Origin: Pseudomonas putida
Lineage (GTDB): Bacteria > Pseudomonadota > Gammaproteobacteria > Pseudomonadales > Pseudomonadaceae
Reading direction: 5' to 3'
DNA length: 64,000 bases
Assembly (NCBI RefSeq): GCF_005080685.1
Contig: NZ_CP039371.1
Coordinates: forward strand, 1,178,001-1,242,000
A model generated the notes under the pieces. The model saw only the letters and a list, made by a program, of their open reading frames with translations. It did no database searches and had not been told where the DNA came from. Shown one piece after another: positions 19,310-30,019 of the stretch (the stretch's first letter is position 1; each line of letters begins with the position of its first letter). Both the position numbers and the translations under genes were made by a program.

Positions 19310-20764
19310 TCAGCCTTGCGGCGCGGCCACGGAGGCCTGTTGATTGGCGTCGCCGGTGCGCTCGTACCAGCCACCACCGAGCGCCTTGTACAGGTTGACC
19401 TCGCTGGTCAGCTGCGACAGGCGATCGCTGATCAGTGCCTGCTGGGCACTGAACAGGTTGCGCTGGGCGTCGAGGAAGGTCAGGTTGCTGTCGATACCGA
19501 TGCGGTAGCGACGTTCGGCCAGGCGGTAGTAGTCCTGGTTCGCCTGCACCAGGTCGCGTTGCGCCTGCAACTGCTCCTCGAAGGTCTTGCGCGCCGCCAG
19601 GCCATCGGAAACCTCCTGGAAGGCGGTCTGGATGGTCTTTTCGTACTTGGCGACGTTGATGTCCTTCTGGATCTTGGAGTAGTCCAGGCTCGCTTTCAGG
19701 CTGCCGGCGTTGAAGATCGGCAGGTTGATCTGCGGCTGGAACAGCCAGGTGCCCTGGCCGCCTGCGAACAGGTGACCCATGTCGGGGCTCAGGCTGCCGG
19801 CATTGGCGGTCAGGCTGATGCTCGGGAAGAACGCCGCACGTGCCGCGCCGATGTTGGCGTTGGCGGCCTTGAGCAGGTGCTCGGCCTCCTGGATGTCCGG
19901 ACGTCGTTGCAGGATGTCGGACGGCAGGCCAGCCGGTACTTCGGCCAGTTGGTCGGCACCGAGCTCCAGCGGTTGCGGCAGGTTGCTCGGGATGCCGGTG
20001 CCGAGCAACACGGCCAGGCTGTTGGCGTCTTGGGCGACCAAACGTTGGTACTGCGAGTACTTGACCCGCGCGCCTTCCACGGCGGTACGCGCCTGGCTGA
20101 CGTCGAGCGCGGAGGCCACGCCGACTTCGTTGCTGCGGCGCGTCAGGTTGTAGCTTTCCTCGTAGGCCTTGAGGGTGTCCTGGGTCAGCTTCAGCAGCGC
20201 CTGGTCAGCCTGCCAGGTGTAGTAGGCGTTGGCCACGCTCGCCACGAGGGAGATCTGCGTGGAGCGGCGCGCCTGCTCGCTGGACAGGTAGGTTTCCAGG
20301 GCTTGCTCGGTCAGGCTGCGCACCCGGCCGAACAGGTCCAGCTCGTAGGCACTGACGCCGAGGGTGGCGGAGTACTGGCTGGTGATGCCCGATTCACCGG
20401 TGGTCGACATGTTCGCCGGCACCCGCTGGCGGCTGCCGCTGCCGGTGGCGGAGACCGCCGGCAGCAGGTCGGCGCGCTGGATGCGGTATTGGGCGCGGTA
20501 GGCGTCGATGTTCAGTGCCGCCACGCGCAGGTCGCGGTTGTTCACCAGCGAGGTCTGGATCAGCTGCTGCAGCGCCGGGTCGTGGAAGAACTGGCGCCAG
20601 CCTTGCTCGGCGGCGGCAACGTCGGCCGACTGGGTCGGCGAGTACGCAGGGCCTTGCGGCCACTGCGCCGCCACCGGCGATTCCGGGGTCTGGTAGTCGG
20701 GAATCAGCGAGCAGCCGCCAAGGATGAAAGCGGTTACCGCCAGGGATAACAAAGACTTGGTCAT
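19310..20764 (-). CDS. ttgC: TtgC, outer-membrane channel of the TtgABC efflux pump
   Basis: A 484-aa TolC/OprM-family lipoprotein. The signal peptide ends in the lipobox LGGC (C18). Two outer-membrane-factor repeats follow, with [16 protein letters not shown] and [21 protein letters not shown] strands and long coiled-coil helices. It forms the outer duct of the tripartite pump that exports antibiotics, flavonoids and solvents. The start codon overlaps the ttgB stop by 4 nt, and a terminator follows. The order A-B-C with divergent ttgR identifies the operon. Confidence 0.95.
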   Translation of the reverse strand: MTKSLLSLAVTAFILGGCSLIPDYQTPESPVAAQWPQGPAYSPTQSADVAAAEQGWRQFFHDPALQQLIQTSLVNNRDLRVAALNIDAYRAQYRIQRADLLPAVSATGSGSRQRVPANMSTTGESGITSQYSATLGVSAYELDLFGRVRSLTEQALETYLSSEQARRSTQISLVASVANAYYTWQADQALLKLTQDTLKAYEESYNLTRRSNEVGVASALDVSQARTAVEGARVKYSQYQRLVAQDANSLAVLLGTGIPSNLPQPLELGADQLAEVPAGLPSDILQRRPDIQEAEHLLKAANANIGAARAAFFPSISLTANAGSLSPDMGHLFAGGQGTWLFQPQINLPIFNAGSLKASLDYSKIQKDINVAKYEKTIQTAFQEVSDGLAARKTFEEQLQAQRDLVQANQDYYRLAERRYRIGIDSNLTFLDAQRNLFSAQQALISDRLSQLTSEVNLYKALGGGWYERTGDANQQASVAAPQG

Positions 20765-23700
20765 TGCCCAGCCTCATAACGTGGAGTTTCAGGGGTGGCG
20801 TCTTTTTTCGGCTCTTTGCTGCCGAACAGCGACGACACTGCGACGAAGAACAGCGGTACCCAGAAGATCGCCAGCACGGTCGCACTGATCATACCGCCGA
20901 TCACCCCGGTACCGATGGCGTGCTGGCTACCTGCGCCGGCGCCACTGGAGATGGTCAACGGTACCACGCCGAGGATGAACGCCAGCGAGGTCATGATGAT
21001 TGGGCGAAGACGCATGCGGCACGCTTCGATAGCCGCGTCGTACAGGCTGCGTCCGTCCTCGTGCAGTTCCTTGGCGAACTCGACGATCAGGATGGCGTTC
21101 TTCGCCGCCAGGCCGATGGTGGTCAGCAGGCCGACCAGGAAGTACACGTCGTTGGACAGGCCCCGCAGGCTGGTGGCGATCAGTGCACCGATGATACCCA
21201 AGGGCACCACCAGGACCACGGCGATCGGGATCGACCAGCTTTCGTACAAGGCTGCCAGGCAGAGGAACACGAACAGGACCGAGAGGGCAAACAGTGCCGG
21301 CATCTGCGAGCCGGAGAGTTTTTCCTCGTAGGACATGCCGGTCCAGGAGTAGCCGATGCCGCTTGGCAACTCGCCAGCGATACGCTCGACTTCGGCCATG
21401 GCCTCACCGGTACTGTAGCCCGGAGCCGGGGCACCGAGGATCTCAACCGCTTCAACGCCGTTGTAGCGCGAAAGCTTCGGCGAGCCGTAGGTCCATTCGC
21501 CACTGGCGAAGGAGGAGAACGGCACCATCTCGCCAGCGCCGTTGCGCACGTACCACTTCTGCAGGTCTTCCGGGCTCATCCGCGAGTTCGGTTGACCCTG
21601 GATGTACACCTTCTTGACCCGGCCACGGTCGATGAAGTCGTTGACGTAGCTGGCACCCAGGGCAATCGACAGGGTGTTGTTGATGTCGGAGATGGTCACG
21701 CCCAAGGCGCTGGCACGCTCGTCATCGATGGTCAGCTGGTACTGCGGCTCATCGTTCAGGCCGTTCGGACGCACGGCACTGAGGATCTTGCTCTGCGCGG
21801 CCTTGGCCAGGAACTGGTTGCGCGCTTCCATCAGCTTGGCGTGGCCGACACCGGCGCGGTCCTGGAGGAACACGTCGAAGCCGGTGGCGTTACCCAGTTC
21901 GAGTACCGCTGGCGGGGCGAAGGCGAACACCATCGCGTCGCGGAAGCTGAAGAAGTGCTGCTGGGCGCGCGTCGACAGGTTGAACACGCTGTTTTCCTTC
22001 GAGCGCTCGTCCCACGGCTTGAGCATGATGAACGCCATGCCCGAGCTCTGGCCACGACCGGCGAAGTTGAAACCGTTAACGGTGAACACCGACGACACGG
22101 TATCGGCTTCGTCCTTGAGCAGGTACTCGCGCATCTGGTCGATCACCACCTGGGTGCGCTCGGCACTGGAACCGGCCGGTGTCTGCACCTGGGCGAACAG
22201 CACGCCCTGGTCTTCTTCGGGCAGGAAGGCGGTTGGGATGCGGGCGAACAGCCAGATCATGCCGACCACGATCAGCGCATAGGCCAACAGGAACGGCACC
22301 TTGTTGCGCAGGATGGTGCCGACGCTGCGCTCGTAACCCTGGACGCTGCGATCGAAGTTGCGGTTGAACCAGCCGAAGAAGCCACCCTTGGCGACATGGT
22401 GCTCGCCCTTTTTCAGCGGCTTGAGCATGGTCGCGCAAAGCGCCGGGGTGAAGATCAACGCCACCAGCACCGACAGGCCCATGGCCGAGACGATGGTGAT
22501 GGAGAACTGCCGGTAGATCACGCCGGTGGAGCCGCCGAAGAAGGCCATCGGCAGCAGTACCGCCGACAGTACCAGGGCAATACCGACCAGGGCGCCCTGG
22601 ATCTGGCCCATCGAGCGCTTGGTCGCCTCCTTGGGCGGTAGCCCTTCCTCGGACATCACCCGTTCGACGTTCTCCACCACGACGATGGCGTCGTCCACCA
22701 GCAAGCCGATGGCCAGGACCATGGCGAACATGGTCAGGGTGTTGATGCTGAAGCCTGCGGCGGCGAGGATGCCGAAGGTACCCAGCAACACCACCGGAAC
22801 GGTCATGGTGGTGATGATGGTGGCGCGGAAGTTCTGCAGGAACAGGTACATCACCAGGAACACCAGCACCACCGCCTCGATCAGGGTGTGGATTACCCCG
22901 CTGATCGACTCGGTGACCACCGGAGTGGTGTCATACGGGAATACGGCCTTCACCCCTGGCGGGAAGAACGGCTCGAGTTCGCTGATGGTCTTGCGCAGCG
23001 CCTTGGCGGTGTCCAGGGCGTTGGCGCCGGTGGCCAGCTTGACCGCCAGGCCCGAGGCCGGCTTGCCGTTGAATTGCGCGCTGACCGCGTAGTTCTCGCC
23101 ACCCAAGCCGACCGTGGCGACATCGCCCAGACGTACCTGCGAGCCGTCGGTGTTGACCTTGAGCAGGATCTTCTCGAACTGCTCGGCAGTCTGCAGGCGG
23201 GTCTTGCCGATGATGGTGGCGTTGAGCTGGGTACCCGGCATGGCCGGCAGGCCGCCGAGCTGGCCGGAGGACACCTGGACGTTCTGCGCGGAGACCGCGG
23301 TCTTGACGTCGACCGGAGTCAGCTGGAACTTGTTCAGCTTGGCCGGATCGAGCCAGATACGCATCGCGTACTGGGCGCCGAACACCTGGAAGTCACCGAC
23401 ACCGGCAGTCCGCGAGATCGGGTCCTGCATGTTGGAGACGATGTAGTTGGCCAGGTCGTCCTTGGTCATGCTGCCGTCTTCGGACACCAGGCCGATCACC
23501 ATCAGGAAGTTCTTCACTGCCTTGGTGACGCGGATACCTTGCTGCTGCACTTCTTGCGGCAGCAGCGGGGTGGCCAGGTTCAGCTTGTTCTGGACCTGGA
23601 CCTGCGCGGTGTCGGGGTTGGTCCCCTGCTCGAAGGTGGCGGTAATGGTCATGCTGCCGTCGGAGTTACTTTCCGAGGACACATAACGCAGGTTGTCGAT

Positions 23701-23913
23701 ACCGTTGAGCTGTTGCTCGATCACCTGCACCACGGTGTCCTGCACGGTCTGCGCCGAGGCGCCCGGGTAGGTCACGGCGATGGCGATGGCCGGCGGCGCG
23801 ATGCTCGGGTACTGGTTGATCGGCAACTTCAGGATCGACAGGGCACCGACCAGCATGATCACCAAGGCGATCACCCAGGCGAAGATCGGGCGATCGATAA
23901 AGAACTTCGACAT
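20761..23913 (-). CDS. ttgB: TtgB, RND efflux transporter
   Basis: A 1050-aa HAE1-family inner-membrane proton antiporter (MexB/AcrB/ArpB group). The N-terminus [20 protein letters not shown] is characteristic. The proton-relay acids lie in [18 protein letters not shown], and the distal half repeats the topology ([17 protein letters not shown]). Twelve membrane segments and two large periplasmic loops are present. It is separated from ttgA by 3 nt and overlaps ttgC by 4 nt, so the three are translated together. Full length; no damage seen. Confidence 0.96.
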   Translation of the reverse strand: MSKFFIDRPIFAWVIALVIMLVGALSILKLPINQYPSIAPPAIAIAVTYPGASAQTVQDTVVQVIEQQLNGIDNLRYVSSESNSDGSMTITATFEQGTNPDTAQVQVQNKLNLATPLLPQEVQQQGIRVTKAVKNFLMVIGLVSEDGSMTKDDLANYIVSNMQDPISRTAGVGDFQVFGAQYAMRIWLDPAKLNKFQLTPVDVKTAVSAQNVQVSSGQLGGLPAMPGTQLNATIIGKTRLQTAEQFEKILLKVNTDGSQVRLGDVATVGLGGENYAVSAQFNGKPASGLAVKLATGANALDTAKALRKTISELEPFFPPGVKAVFPYDTTPVVTESISGVIHTLIEAVVLVFLVMYLFLQNFRATIITTMTVPVVLLGTFGILAAAGFSINTLTMFAMVLAIGLLVDDAIVVVENVERVMSEEGLPPKEATKRSMGQIQGALVGIALVLSAVLLPMAFFGGSTGVIYRQFSITIVSAMGLSVLVALIFTPALCATMLKPLKKGEHHVAKGGFFGWFNRNFDRSVQGYERSVGTILRNKVPFLLAYALIVVGMIWLFARIPTAFLPEEDQGVLFAQVQTPAGSSAERTQVVIDQMREYLLKDEADTVSSVFTVNGFNFAGRGQSSGMAFIMLKPWDERSKENSVFNLSTRAQQHFFSFRDAMVFAFAPPAVLELGNATGFDVFLQDRAGVGHAKLMEARNQFLAKAAQSKILSAVRPNGLNDEPQYQLTIDDERASALGVTISDINNTLSIALGASYVNDFIDRGRVKKVYIQGQPNSRMSPEDLQKWYVRNGAGEMVPFSSFASGEWTYGSPKLSRYNGVEAVEILGAPAPGYSTGEAMAEVERIAGELPSGIGYSWTGMSYEEKLSGSQMPALFALSVLFVFLCLAALYESWSIPIAVVLVVPLGIIGALIATSLRGLSNDVYFLVGLLTTIGLAAKNAILIVEFAKELHEDGRSLYDAAIEACRMRLRPIIMTSLAFILGVVPLTISSGAGAGSQHAIGTGVIGGMISATVLAIFWVPLFFVAVSSLFGSKEPKKDATPETPRYEAGQ

Positions 23914-23916
23914 GGT

Positions 23917-25071
23917 TTACTCCGCTTTGGCGTCTGCTTTGGCCGCGTTGGCCTGGTCGGGGGCCGCTGGCTTCTTGACGTTGGTGGCGTCGCTGACCTT
24001 GACCTCGACGCCAGGGCGCACGTACTGCAGGCCTTCGGTGATCAGGCGGTCGCCCGGATTCAGGCCTTCCTCGATCAGCCAGTCGCTGCCCAGGGTACGG
24101 CTGGCCTTGAGCTGGCGCAGCTCGACCTTGTTCTCCTGGTTGACCACCAGCGCGGTCGGCGCGCCCTTGAGGTCGCGGGTCACGCCCTGCTGCGGTGCCA
24201 GGATGGCCTTGGAGTTGACCCCGGCCTTGAGCCGCGCATGCACGAACATCCCAGGCAACAGGGTGTGGTCGGGGTTGGGGAAGACCGCGCGCAGGGTGAC
24301 CGAGCCAGTGGTCTCGTCAACCGACACTTCGGAGAATTCGAGGCGGCCTTCCTGCTTGAACAGGCTGCCGTCTTCGAGCACCAACTGCACCGAGGCGGCG
24401 TTGTCGCCGGCTTTCTGCAGCTGGCCGCTTTCCAGGTCGCGGCGCAGCTTCAGCAGCTCGGCGGTGGACTGCGTCACGTCGACGTAGATCGGGTCGAGTT
24501 GCTGGATGGTCGCCAGGGCGTTGGTCTGGCCATTGCTCACCAGCGCGCCCTCGGTGACCGAGGAGCGGCCGATGCGGCCACTGATCGGTGCCAGGACCTT
24601 GGTGTAACGCAGGTCGATCTGCGCGCTTTTGAGCGTAGCTTCGGCCTGCAATCGTTTGGCATTGGCGTCGTCGTATTCCTGCTTCGACACAGCCTGCTCG
24701 TCGATCAATTGCTTGTAGCGCTCGGCCAACGAACGGGTGGATTGCAGGTTGGCCTGGGCATTGGCCAGGGTGGCTTCGTATACCGATGGGTCGATCTGGT
24801 ACAGCTGCTGGCCTTCCTTGACCTCACTACCTTCCTTGAACAGGCGCTTGAGGATGATGCCGTTCACCTGCGGACGCACTTCGGCGACGCGGAAGGCGGT
24901 GGTGCGCCCTGGCAGTTCCGAGGTGAGGGTGAAAGGCTGGGGCTGCAGGGTGATCACACCGACCAGAGGGGCCTGGGCTGCGGGGGCTGCTTGCTCTTGC
25001 TTGCAGCCACTGAGCAGGGTTGCCAGGGCGACGGCGGAAACCAGAGCGGTAACGGCTGGCTTGAATTGCAT
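23917..25071 (-). CDS. ttgA: TtgA, periplasmic adaptor of the TtgABC pump
   Basis: A 384-aa membrane-fusion lipoprotein. Signal peptide with lipobox LLSGC (C23), then the lipoyl/beta-barrel pattern (ELPGRTTAFRVAEVRPQVNGIILKRLF), a long alpha-hairpin (about 95-165) and the membrane-proximal domain. It links TtgB to TtgC. It is the first gene of the operon, and the TtgR operator lies about 100 nt upstream. Confidence 0.95.
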   Translation of the reverse strand: MQFKPAVTALVSAVALATLLSGCKQEQAAPAAQAPLVGVITLQPQPFTLTSELPGRTTAFRVAEVRPQVNGIILKRLFKEGSEVKEGQQLYQIDPSVYEATLANAQANLQSTRSLAERYKQLIDEQAVSKQEYDDANAKRLQAEATLKSAQIDLRYTKVLAPISGRIGRSSVTEGALVSNGQTNALATIQQLDPIYVDVTQSTAELLKLRRDLESGQLQKAGDNAASVQLVLEDGSLFKQEGRLEFSEVSVDETTGSVTLRAVFPNPDHTLLPGMFVHARLKAGVNSKAILAPQQGVTRDLKGAPTALVVNQENKVELRQLKASRTLGSDWLIEEGLNPGDRLITEGLQYVRPGVEVKVSDATNVKKPAAPDQANAAKADAKAE

Positions 25072-25168
25072 GAGGATCCTCGGGTCGCTAGAGCAGGTAG
25101 ACGCTCAAGAGTAATGGAAGAGTCTTGTCAGAAAAAATCTTATCGAGTGGATAAGTAGCTTACTAACG

Positions 25169-25207
25169 AATATACTTACATTCACGGTTGTTTGTAAATA
25201 CCGCTGG
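25169..25207. promoter_or_regulatory. TtgR operator in the ttgA-ttgR intergenic region
   Basis: The sequence contains acttacattcacggttgttt and taaatac, which read on the minus strand almost exactly as the TtgR operator I recall from P. putida DOT-T1E (GTATTTACAAACAACC...GAATGTAAGTATA). The pseudo-palindrome overlaps the divergent promoters, so TtgR represses both ttgABC and itself. Confidence 0.8.
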
Positions 25208-25327
25208 ATGGTAGTTCGCTACCATCGCAGCTCTTGATTAGCCCATCCGGCAGGTGCCCCGCAGAGGTGCCCCCGGCGGTTTCCCCGCGAGCAAAAGGCC
25301 TGCGGGCGCAGATGAGGTCTTACTGCC

Positions 25328-25960
25328 ATGGTCCGTCGAACAAAAGAAGAAGCGCTGGAAACCCGCGCCCAGATCATCGAGGCCGCGGAGAAGGCGTTTT
25401 ACAAGCGCGGTATCGCGCGTACCACCTTGGCCGATATCGCCGAGTTGGCGGGGGTGACCCGCGGCGCGATCTACTGGCACTTCAGCAACAAGGCGGAACT
25501 GGTGCAGGCGCTGCTCGACAGCTTGCACGAGACCCATGACCACTTGGCTCGGGCCAGTGAAAGCGAAGATGAACTCGACCCGCTCGGCTGCATGCGCAAG
25601 CTGCTGCTGCAGGTGGTTCATGACCTGGTGCTCGATGCCCGTACCCGGCGTATCAACGAAATTCTGCATCACAAGTGCGAGTTTACCGACGACATGTGTG
25701 AAATTCGCCAGCAGCGCCAGGGCGCGGTGCTGGATTGTCATGAGGGCATCACCCTGGCGCTGGCCAATGCTGCACGCCGCGGCCAGTTGCCCGCCGACCT
25801 GGATGTGCAGCGCGCGGCGGTCACCCTGTTTGCCTACATTGATGGCCTGATCGGCCGCTGGTTGTTGCTGCCTGACAGCTTCGATCTGCTGGGTGATGCC
25901 GAAAAATGGGTCGACGCAGGGCTCGATATGCTGCGCTTGAGCCCAGCGCTGCGCAAATGA
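25328..25960 (+). CDS. ttgR: TtgR, TetR-family repressor of ttgABC
   Basis: A 210-aa TetR/AcrR repressor. The HTH is [21 protein letters not shown] (about 32-52). The ligand domain keeps N110 and H114 ([12 protein letters not shown]), residues known in TtgR to contact flavonoids and antibiotics, and ends [12 protein letters not shown] as in the DOT-T1E protein I remember. Binding of effectors releases it from the operator. It is divergent from ttgA. Confidence 0.96.
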   Translation: MVRRTKEEALETRAQIIEAAEKAFYKRGIARTTLADIAELAGVTRGAIYWHFSNKAELVQALLDSLHETHDHLARASESEDELDPLGCMRKLLLQVVHDLVLDARTRRINEILHHKCEFTDDMCEIRQQRQGAVLDCHEGITLALANAARRGQLPADLDVQRAAVTLFAYIDGLIGRWLLLPDSFDLLGDAEKWVDAGLDMLRLSPALRK

Positions 25961-26040
25961 CACTTTGTGAAGGATTGTGAGGAAGTGTTTCCCCAAATGA
26001 TTAAGAGTAGATTAAGAGGGGATTAACGCCCCTCCAGCGT

Positions 26041-27492
26041 TCAGCGTCCGCGCAACTGCCGATCTGGCAGCGCCAGCGCCGCTACCAGTCCCAGCAACGC
26101 CACCGCGGCACTGGCCAGCAGCACATGGCGGAACGTTTCCAGCAGGCGGGCCTGAGTCGCCGGGTCCGCTTCGCCGGCCTGCAGGCTGCCCAGCAAAGGG
26201 TTGCCCACCGCGGCGAAACCATTGTGCTGCAACAGCGCCAGCAGCAAGCTGGACATGCAGGCCACGCCCATGGCGCCGCCGAGCGAGCGGAACAGGTTGG
26301 TGGTGCTGGTGGCGACGCCGATGTCCTTTGGCTCCACGGCATTCTGCGTGCCCACCAGCGCAGTCGGGAAGTGCAGCCCGCAGGCGATCCCGGTCAGCAG
26401 CATACAGACACCGCTGAGCCAACCCGCTTGTGGCGGGATCACTGCCATTGCGCCGATGGCCAGCGGCATCAACAGCGCCCCGGCAACGATTTGCGGCTTG
26501 TAGCGACCGGTGCGGCTGGTCATCCTTCCGCCATAGAACGCCCCCATCGGCAGCCCCATGGCCAGTGGCAACAGGTGCAGCGCCGCGCTGTCGGCGCCTG
26601 CGCCGGTGATGCCCTGGAAACGCAGCGGCATGATCATGGTGAGGGAAATCGACTGGAAGCCGGCGAAGAAGATCACCGCCCAGCACAATACGGCGGCGCG
26701 ATTGGCGAACAACTGCATCGGCAACAGTGGCTCGGGGCAGCGCCACTCATGGGCGATGAACAGTGCCAGGCCGAGCATGGCACAGGCGAACATCGCCAGC
26801 ACGGCGGGCGCGGTCCAGGCCTGACCCTGGCCGACCAGTGTGATGCCCAGCAAAAGGCTGCCAAGGCCGAGCACCAGCAACACGGCGCCCAGGTAGTCGA
26901 CGCGGGCCTGGCGGGTGGTCATCGGCAGGTCTGCCAGGGCCCGGCGGATCGCCCACAGGGCGAACAGCCCCAGCGGCAAGTTGATCCAGAACACCCAGCG
27001 CCAGGACAGGTACTCGGTCAACCAACCGCCCAGTACTGGGCCGGCGACACTGGCGATGGCATACATGCTGCTGAAATAGCCCTGGTAGCGCCCACGTTCG
27101 CGCGGCGGCACGAAGTCGCCGATGATCGCCTGGCTCACCGAGACCATGCCGCCGGCGCCGATGCCCTGCAGCACCCGCGCCAGTACCAGTTGCTGCATGT
27201 CCTGGGCCAGGGCGCAGGCGATCGAGGCCAGTGTGAAGATGCTGAGGCCGGTCAGGATCATGCGTCGGCGCCCATACAGGTCACCCAGCTTGCCGTAGAT
27301 CGGCACCGCCACGGTCATCGCCACCATGTAGCCGGAGATCACCCAGGCGAGTAGGCCGACGTCATTGAATTGGGCGGAAATCGCGGGCATGGACACGGCG
27401 ACGATGGTCTGGTCCAGGGCACCGAGGAAGATGGCCAGCATCAACGCACTGAGTACGTTGCGCAAGGCGGCGGGGGGCAGGGCAGCAGTCAC
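26041..27492 (-). CDS. DHA2-family MFS drug exporter (EmrB/QacA type)
   Basis: A 483-aa drug:H+ antiporter with about 14 membrane segments. Motifs are LDQTIVAVSMPAI in TM1 (motif D1), GKLGDLYGRRRMILTG in the TM2-TM3 loop (motif A), and GPVLGGWLTEYLSWRWVFWINLP in TM5 (motif C and the WRW.F.IN signature). No adaptor or regulator gene is adjacent, so the substrate is unknown. It follows ttgR convergently with a gap of 80 nt. Confidence 0.9.
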   Translation of the reverse strand: MTAALPPAALRNVLSALMLAIFLGALDQTIVAVSMPAISAQFNDVGLLAWVISGYMVAMTVAVPIYGKLGDLYGRRRMILTGLSIFTLASIACALAQDMQQLVLARVLQGIGAGGMVSVSQAIIGDFVPPRERGRYQGYFSSMYAIASVAGPVLGGWLTEYLSWRWVFWINLPLGLFALWAIRRALADLPMTTRQARVDYLGAVLLVLGLGSLLLGITLVGQGQAWTAPAVLAMFACAMLGLALFIAHEWRCPEPLLPMQLFANRAAVLCWAVIFFAGFQSISLTMIMPLRFQGITGAGADSAALHLLPLAMGLPMGAFYGGRMTSRTGRYKPQIVAGALLMPLAIGAMAVIPPQAGWLSGVCMLLTGIACGLHFPTALVGTQNAVEPKDIGVATSTTNLFRSLGGAMGVACMSSLLLALLQHNGFAAVGNPLLGSLQAGEADPATQARLLETFRHVLLASAAVALLGLVAALALPDRQLRGR

Positions 27493-27780
27493 GACATTAC
27501 CTTGTTCGAGCGCGATGGCGGTGGTTCCTTCGCGGATTCCCAGGATTGTAACCGGAGTTAGGTAGCTTCCTATGTACTATTTGCATCCCCTATGCAAGAT
27601 CGGCATTGGCGCTTTCATCCAGTGCGACATGGCTGCGTGATATCGTGACAGCGCCACAGAGGCTGAAAACCGGGGCTTGCACCAGCGTGGTGCAGCAAAA
27701 TGCCGCAGGTTTTCCGCGCCGCTGTATCCCACACCTTATATTCCTCTGCCTGCATGTCGAGCATGACCGCCCAGATGGCG
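27493..27780. other. Intergenic region between divergent genes
   Basis: No gene seen. An inverted repeat ttgcat-cccct-atgcaa (27581-27597) lies about 90 nt upstream of the exporter ATG and could be an operator. In-frame codons here before the oxaloacetate decarboxylase start lack coding character. Confidence 0.35.
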
Positions 27781-27830
27781 ACGGTTGGAACAGGTCAGGT
27801 AGACCCGATTCAGGGGTCGGTAGCAACCGT
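27781..27830 (+). promoter_or_regulatory. Structured leader just before the decarboxylase gene
   Basis: acggttg (27781-27787) pairs perfectly with caaccgt (27824-27830), enclosing a second hairpin gacccgattcaggggtc (27802-27818). The structure ends 28 nt before the ATG. It matches no riboswitch I recognise. Confidence 0.35.
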
Positions 27831-27858
27831 TCAATTTTACCTTTCAAGCGGAGTGATC

Positions 27859-28728
27859 ATGCCCAAGGCTTCCCATCAAGATCTGCGTATTGCCTTCCGC
27901 GAGCTGCTCGCTTCAGGTGCGTGCTATCACACCGCCTCGGTGTTCGACCCCATGTCGGCGCGAATCGCCGCCGACCTGGGCTTTGAAGTCGGTATTCTCG
28001 GCGGCTCGGTCGCCTCGTTGCAGGTGCTGGCGGCCCCGGATTTCGCCCTGATCACCCTCAGTGAATTCGTCGAGCAGGCCACTCGCATCGGTCGCGTGGC
28101 CCAGTTGCCGGTACTGGCCGATGCCGACCATGGCTATGGCAATGCGTTGAACGTCATGCGCACGGTGATCGAACTGGAGCGTGCCGGGGTCGCTGCATTG
28201 ACCATCGAAGACACCCTGTTGCCGGCGCAATTCGGTCGCAAGTCCACCGACCTGATCCCGGTCGACGAAGGCGTCGGCAAGATTCGCGCGGCCCTCGAGG
28301 CGCGGGTGGATTCGTCGTTGTCGATCATCGCCCGTACCAATGCTGGCGTGCTCACCACGCAAGAGTGCATCGTGCGCACCCAGAGCTACCAGAAGGCCGG
28401 TGCCGACGGTATCTGCATGGTGGGCGTGAAGGATTTCGAGCAACTCGAGCAGATCGCCGAACACCTGACCGTGCCGCTGATGCTGGTGACCTACGGCAAT
28501 CCGAACCTGCGTGACGACGAGCGCCTGGCGCGCCTGGGCGTGCGCGTGGTGGTCGATGGCCACGCCGCGTACTTCGCCGCGATCAAGGCCACCTACGACT
28601 GCCTGCGCCTGCAGCGCGGCCAGCAGAACCGTTCTGAAAACCTCAGTGCCACCGAGCTCTCGCACACCTACACCCAGCCCGAGGACTACATCCGCTGGGC
28701 CAAGGAGTACATGAGCGTCGAAGAGTAA
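27859..28728 (+). CDS. Isocitrate lyase/PEP mutase-superfamily oxaloacetate decarboxylase
   Basis: A 289-aa (beta/alpha)8 enzyme. The ATG at 27859 ([20 protein letters not shown]) follows GCGGAGTG; the frame extends upstream without family character. Signatures are [18 protein letters not shown] (metal-binding Asp cluster) and [14 protein letters not shown]. The catalytic KKCGH loop of PEP mutases is absent: here [16 protein letters not shown]. This fits the PA4872-type group, known to decarboxylate oxaloacetate. Older annotation of the group as carboxyphosphonoenolpyruvate mutase is less likely. Confidence 0.82.
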   Translation: MPKASHQDLRIAFRELLASGACYHTASVFDPMSARIAADLGFEVGILGGSVASLQVLAAPDFALITLSEFVEQATRIGRVAQLPVLADADHGYGNALNVMRTVIELERAGVAALTIEDTLLPAQFGRKSTDLIPVDEGVGKIRAALEARVDSSLSIIARTNAGVLTTQECIVRTQSYQKAGADGICMVGVKDFEQLEQIAEHLTVPLMLVTYGNPNLRDDERLARLGVRVVVDGHAAYFAAIKATYDCLRLQRGQQNRSENLSATELSHTYTQPEDYIRWAKEYMSVEE

Positions 28729-28747
28729 GCGCCTGGGCGCCGTGGCT

Positions 28748-28921
28748 TCAACGCACGGCGCTCAAGGTTGCGCTGTGGGGCACGCAGTGGGGTTGCTCGC
28801 AACTGGCTGCCGAGTTGGGCTGCTCGCGCAGCAACTCGGCCCGCCAGCAGGCCGAGCCGTAAAGCCCCGCGACCGCCAACAGTGCCACTACCAGGGCGAT
28901 TCTTCTTGATTTGATGCCCAT
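28748..28921 (-). CDS. 57-aa single-pass membrane or secreted peptide
   Basis: An ATG at 28921 preceded by a perfect AGGAGG (8 nt spacing) opens a 57-codon frame. Product: MGIKSRRIALVVALLAVAG, a basic start and one hydrophobic helix (about 8-22), then a short hydrophilic tail with Cys at 25, 41 and 46. It is either a signal-anchored small protein or a cleaved peptide. It is convergent with the decarboxylase gene. The strong RBS and the clean signal-like start are the support; function unknown. Confidence 0.65.
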   Translation of the reverse strand: MGIKSRRIALVVALLAVAGLYGSACWRAELLREQPNSAASCEQPHCVPHSATLSAVR

Positions 28922-29004
28922 GTTGCTTACCTCCTGTTCAGCAACAGGTGATACAGGTAAGCATAGACAATGTGCGGGCTTTCATCGGCGCTGTCGCCGG
29001 TTCG

Positions 29005-29913
29005 TCAATACAGATCCCGGTCCCAATCCGGTTCGTCCGTGAAGCGTTGAGCGAGAAAGTCCAGCATGCTGCGCAAGGTCGCCGGCATGTGCTTGCGCGA
29101 GGTGTATACCGCGTTCAGGTTCAGGTCTTGCGGTCGGGCCTCGGGCAACAGGCGCAGCAACTCGCCACTGCGCAAGGCTGCGGCCGCCTGGTAGGTGGGC
29201 AGCATCGCGATGCCTACGCTAGCCAGCGTCGCCTTCTGCAGGGCCAGTACCTCGTTGGCGGTGATGTTCCCTGTCACCGGCACCGCGACCTGCTCGCCGT
29301 CCACCTCGAAATGCCAGATGCTGTGCCCGAAATAGGCGTGGGTCAGGCAGTTGTGCTGGCTCAGATCCTCGACCCGCTGCGGCGTGCCATGTTCGCGCAG
29401 GTAAACCGGTGTCGCGCAGATCACCGAACGGCACACACTCAGGCGCCGGGCAATCAGGTTCGGGTCCAAGTCGTTGCTGGTTCGGATGGCCAGGTCGATG
29501 CGTTCGTCCACCAGGTTCACCGTGCGATCGAGCATCTGCAGTTCGACCTTCACGCCGGGATAACGCTGCACGTACTCGGCCACCGCATCGACCAACTGCG
29601 CCTGGCCGAACGAGGTGCTGACGCTGATGCGCAACGCGCCCCTCGGCGCATCGCCAGGCTGTTGCACCGCGGCTTGCAGATCGCCGGCGAGGTCGAGCAA
29701 CTGGCGACAACGGGGCAGGGTTTCCTGCCCGGCGGCGGTAAGGCTGAGCTTGCGTGTGGTGCGCTGCATCAGCCGCGCGCCAACCCAATCTTCCAGCTCC
29801 GCCAAATAGCGTGATACCACTGGCCGAGACAACTGCAGGTGGTCCGCCGCCGCCGACTGGCTGCCCAAGTCGACGACGGTGACGAAAACGCGCATGGCGT
29901 TCAGACGGTCCAT
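29005..29913 (-). CDS. LysR-family transcriptional regulator
   Basis: A 302-aa LTTR of the CrgA/DhcR-like group. HTH: MDRLNAMRVFVTVVDLGSQSAAADHLQLSRPVVSRYLAELEDWVG. The effector domain has the usual pattern (GALRISVSTSFGQAQLVDAVAEYV). It is divergent, with a gap of about 105 nt, from the NAD(P)-binding protein gene, its likely target. Confidence 0.9.
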   Translation of the reverse strand: MDRLNAMRVFVTVVDLGSQSAAADHLQLSRPVVSRYLAELEDWVGARLMQRTTRKLSLTAAGQETLPRCRQLLDLAGDLQAAVQQPGDAPRGALRISVSTSFGQAQLVDAVAEYVQRYPGVKVELQMLDRTVNLVDERIDLAIRTSNDLDPNLIARRLSVCRSVICATPVYLREHGTPQRVEDLSQHNCLTHAYFGHSIWHFEVDGEQVAVPVTGNITANEVLALQKATLASVGIAMLPTYQAAAALRSGELLRLLPEARPQDLNLNAVYTSRKHMPATLRSMLDFLAQRFTDEPDWDRDLY

Positions 29914-30019
29914 GATTTGCCCGATTTCAGAAACAAACTATGTCGGAGCATCGCATTTTTTGCCACGAATCGGGCAACTAAGCTGTTGAACATTCCATTC
30001 AACCGACGGAGTGTTTCCC

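Noticed and set aside
20764..22641. 625-codon frame opposite ttgB
   Set aside because: Composition rich in His/Gln/Gly; ttgB is complete and conserved.
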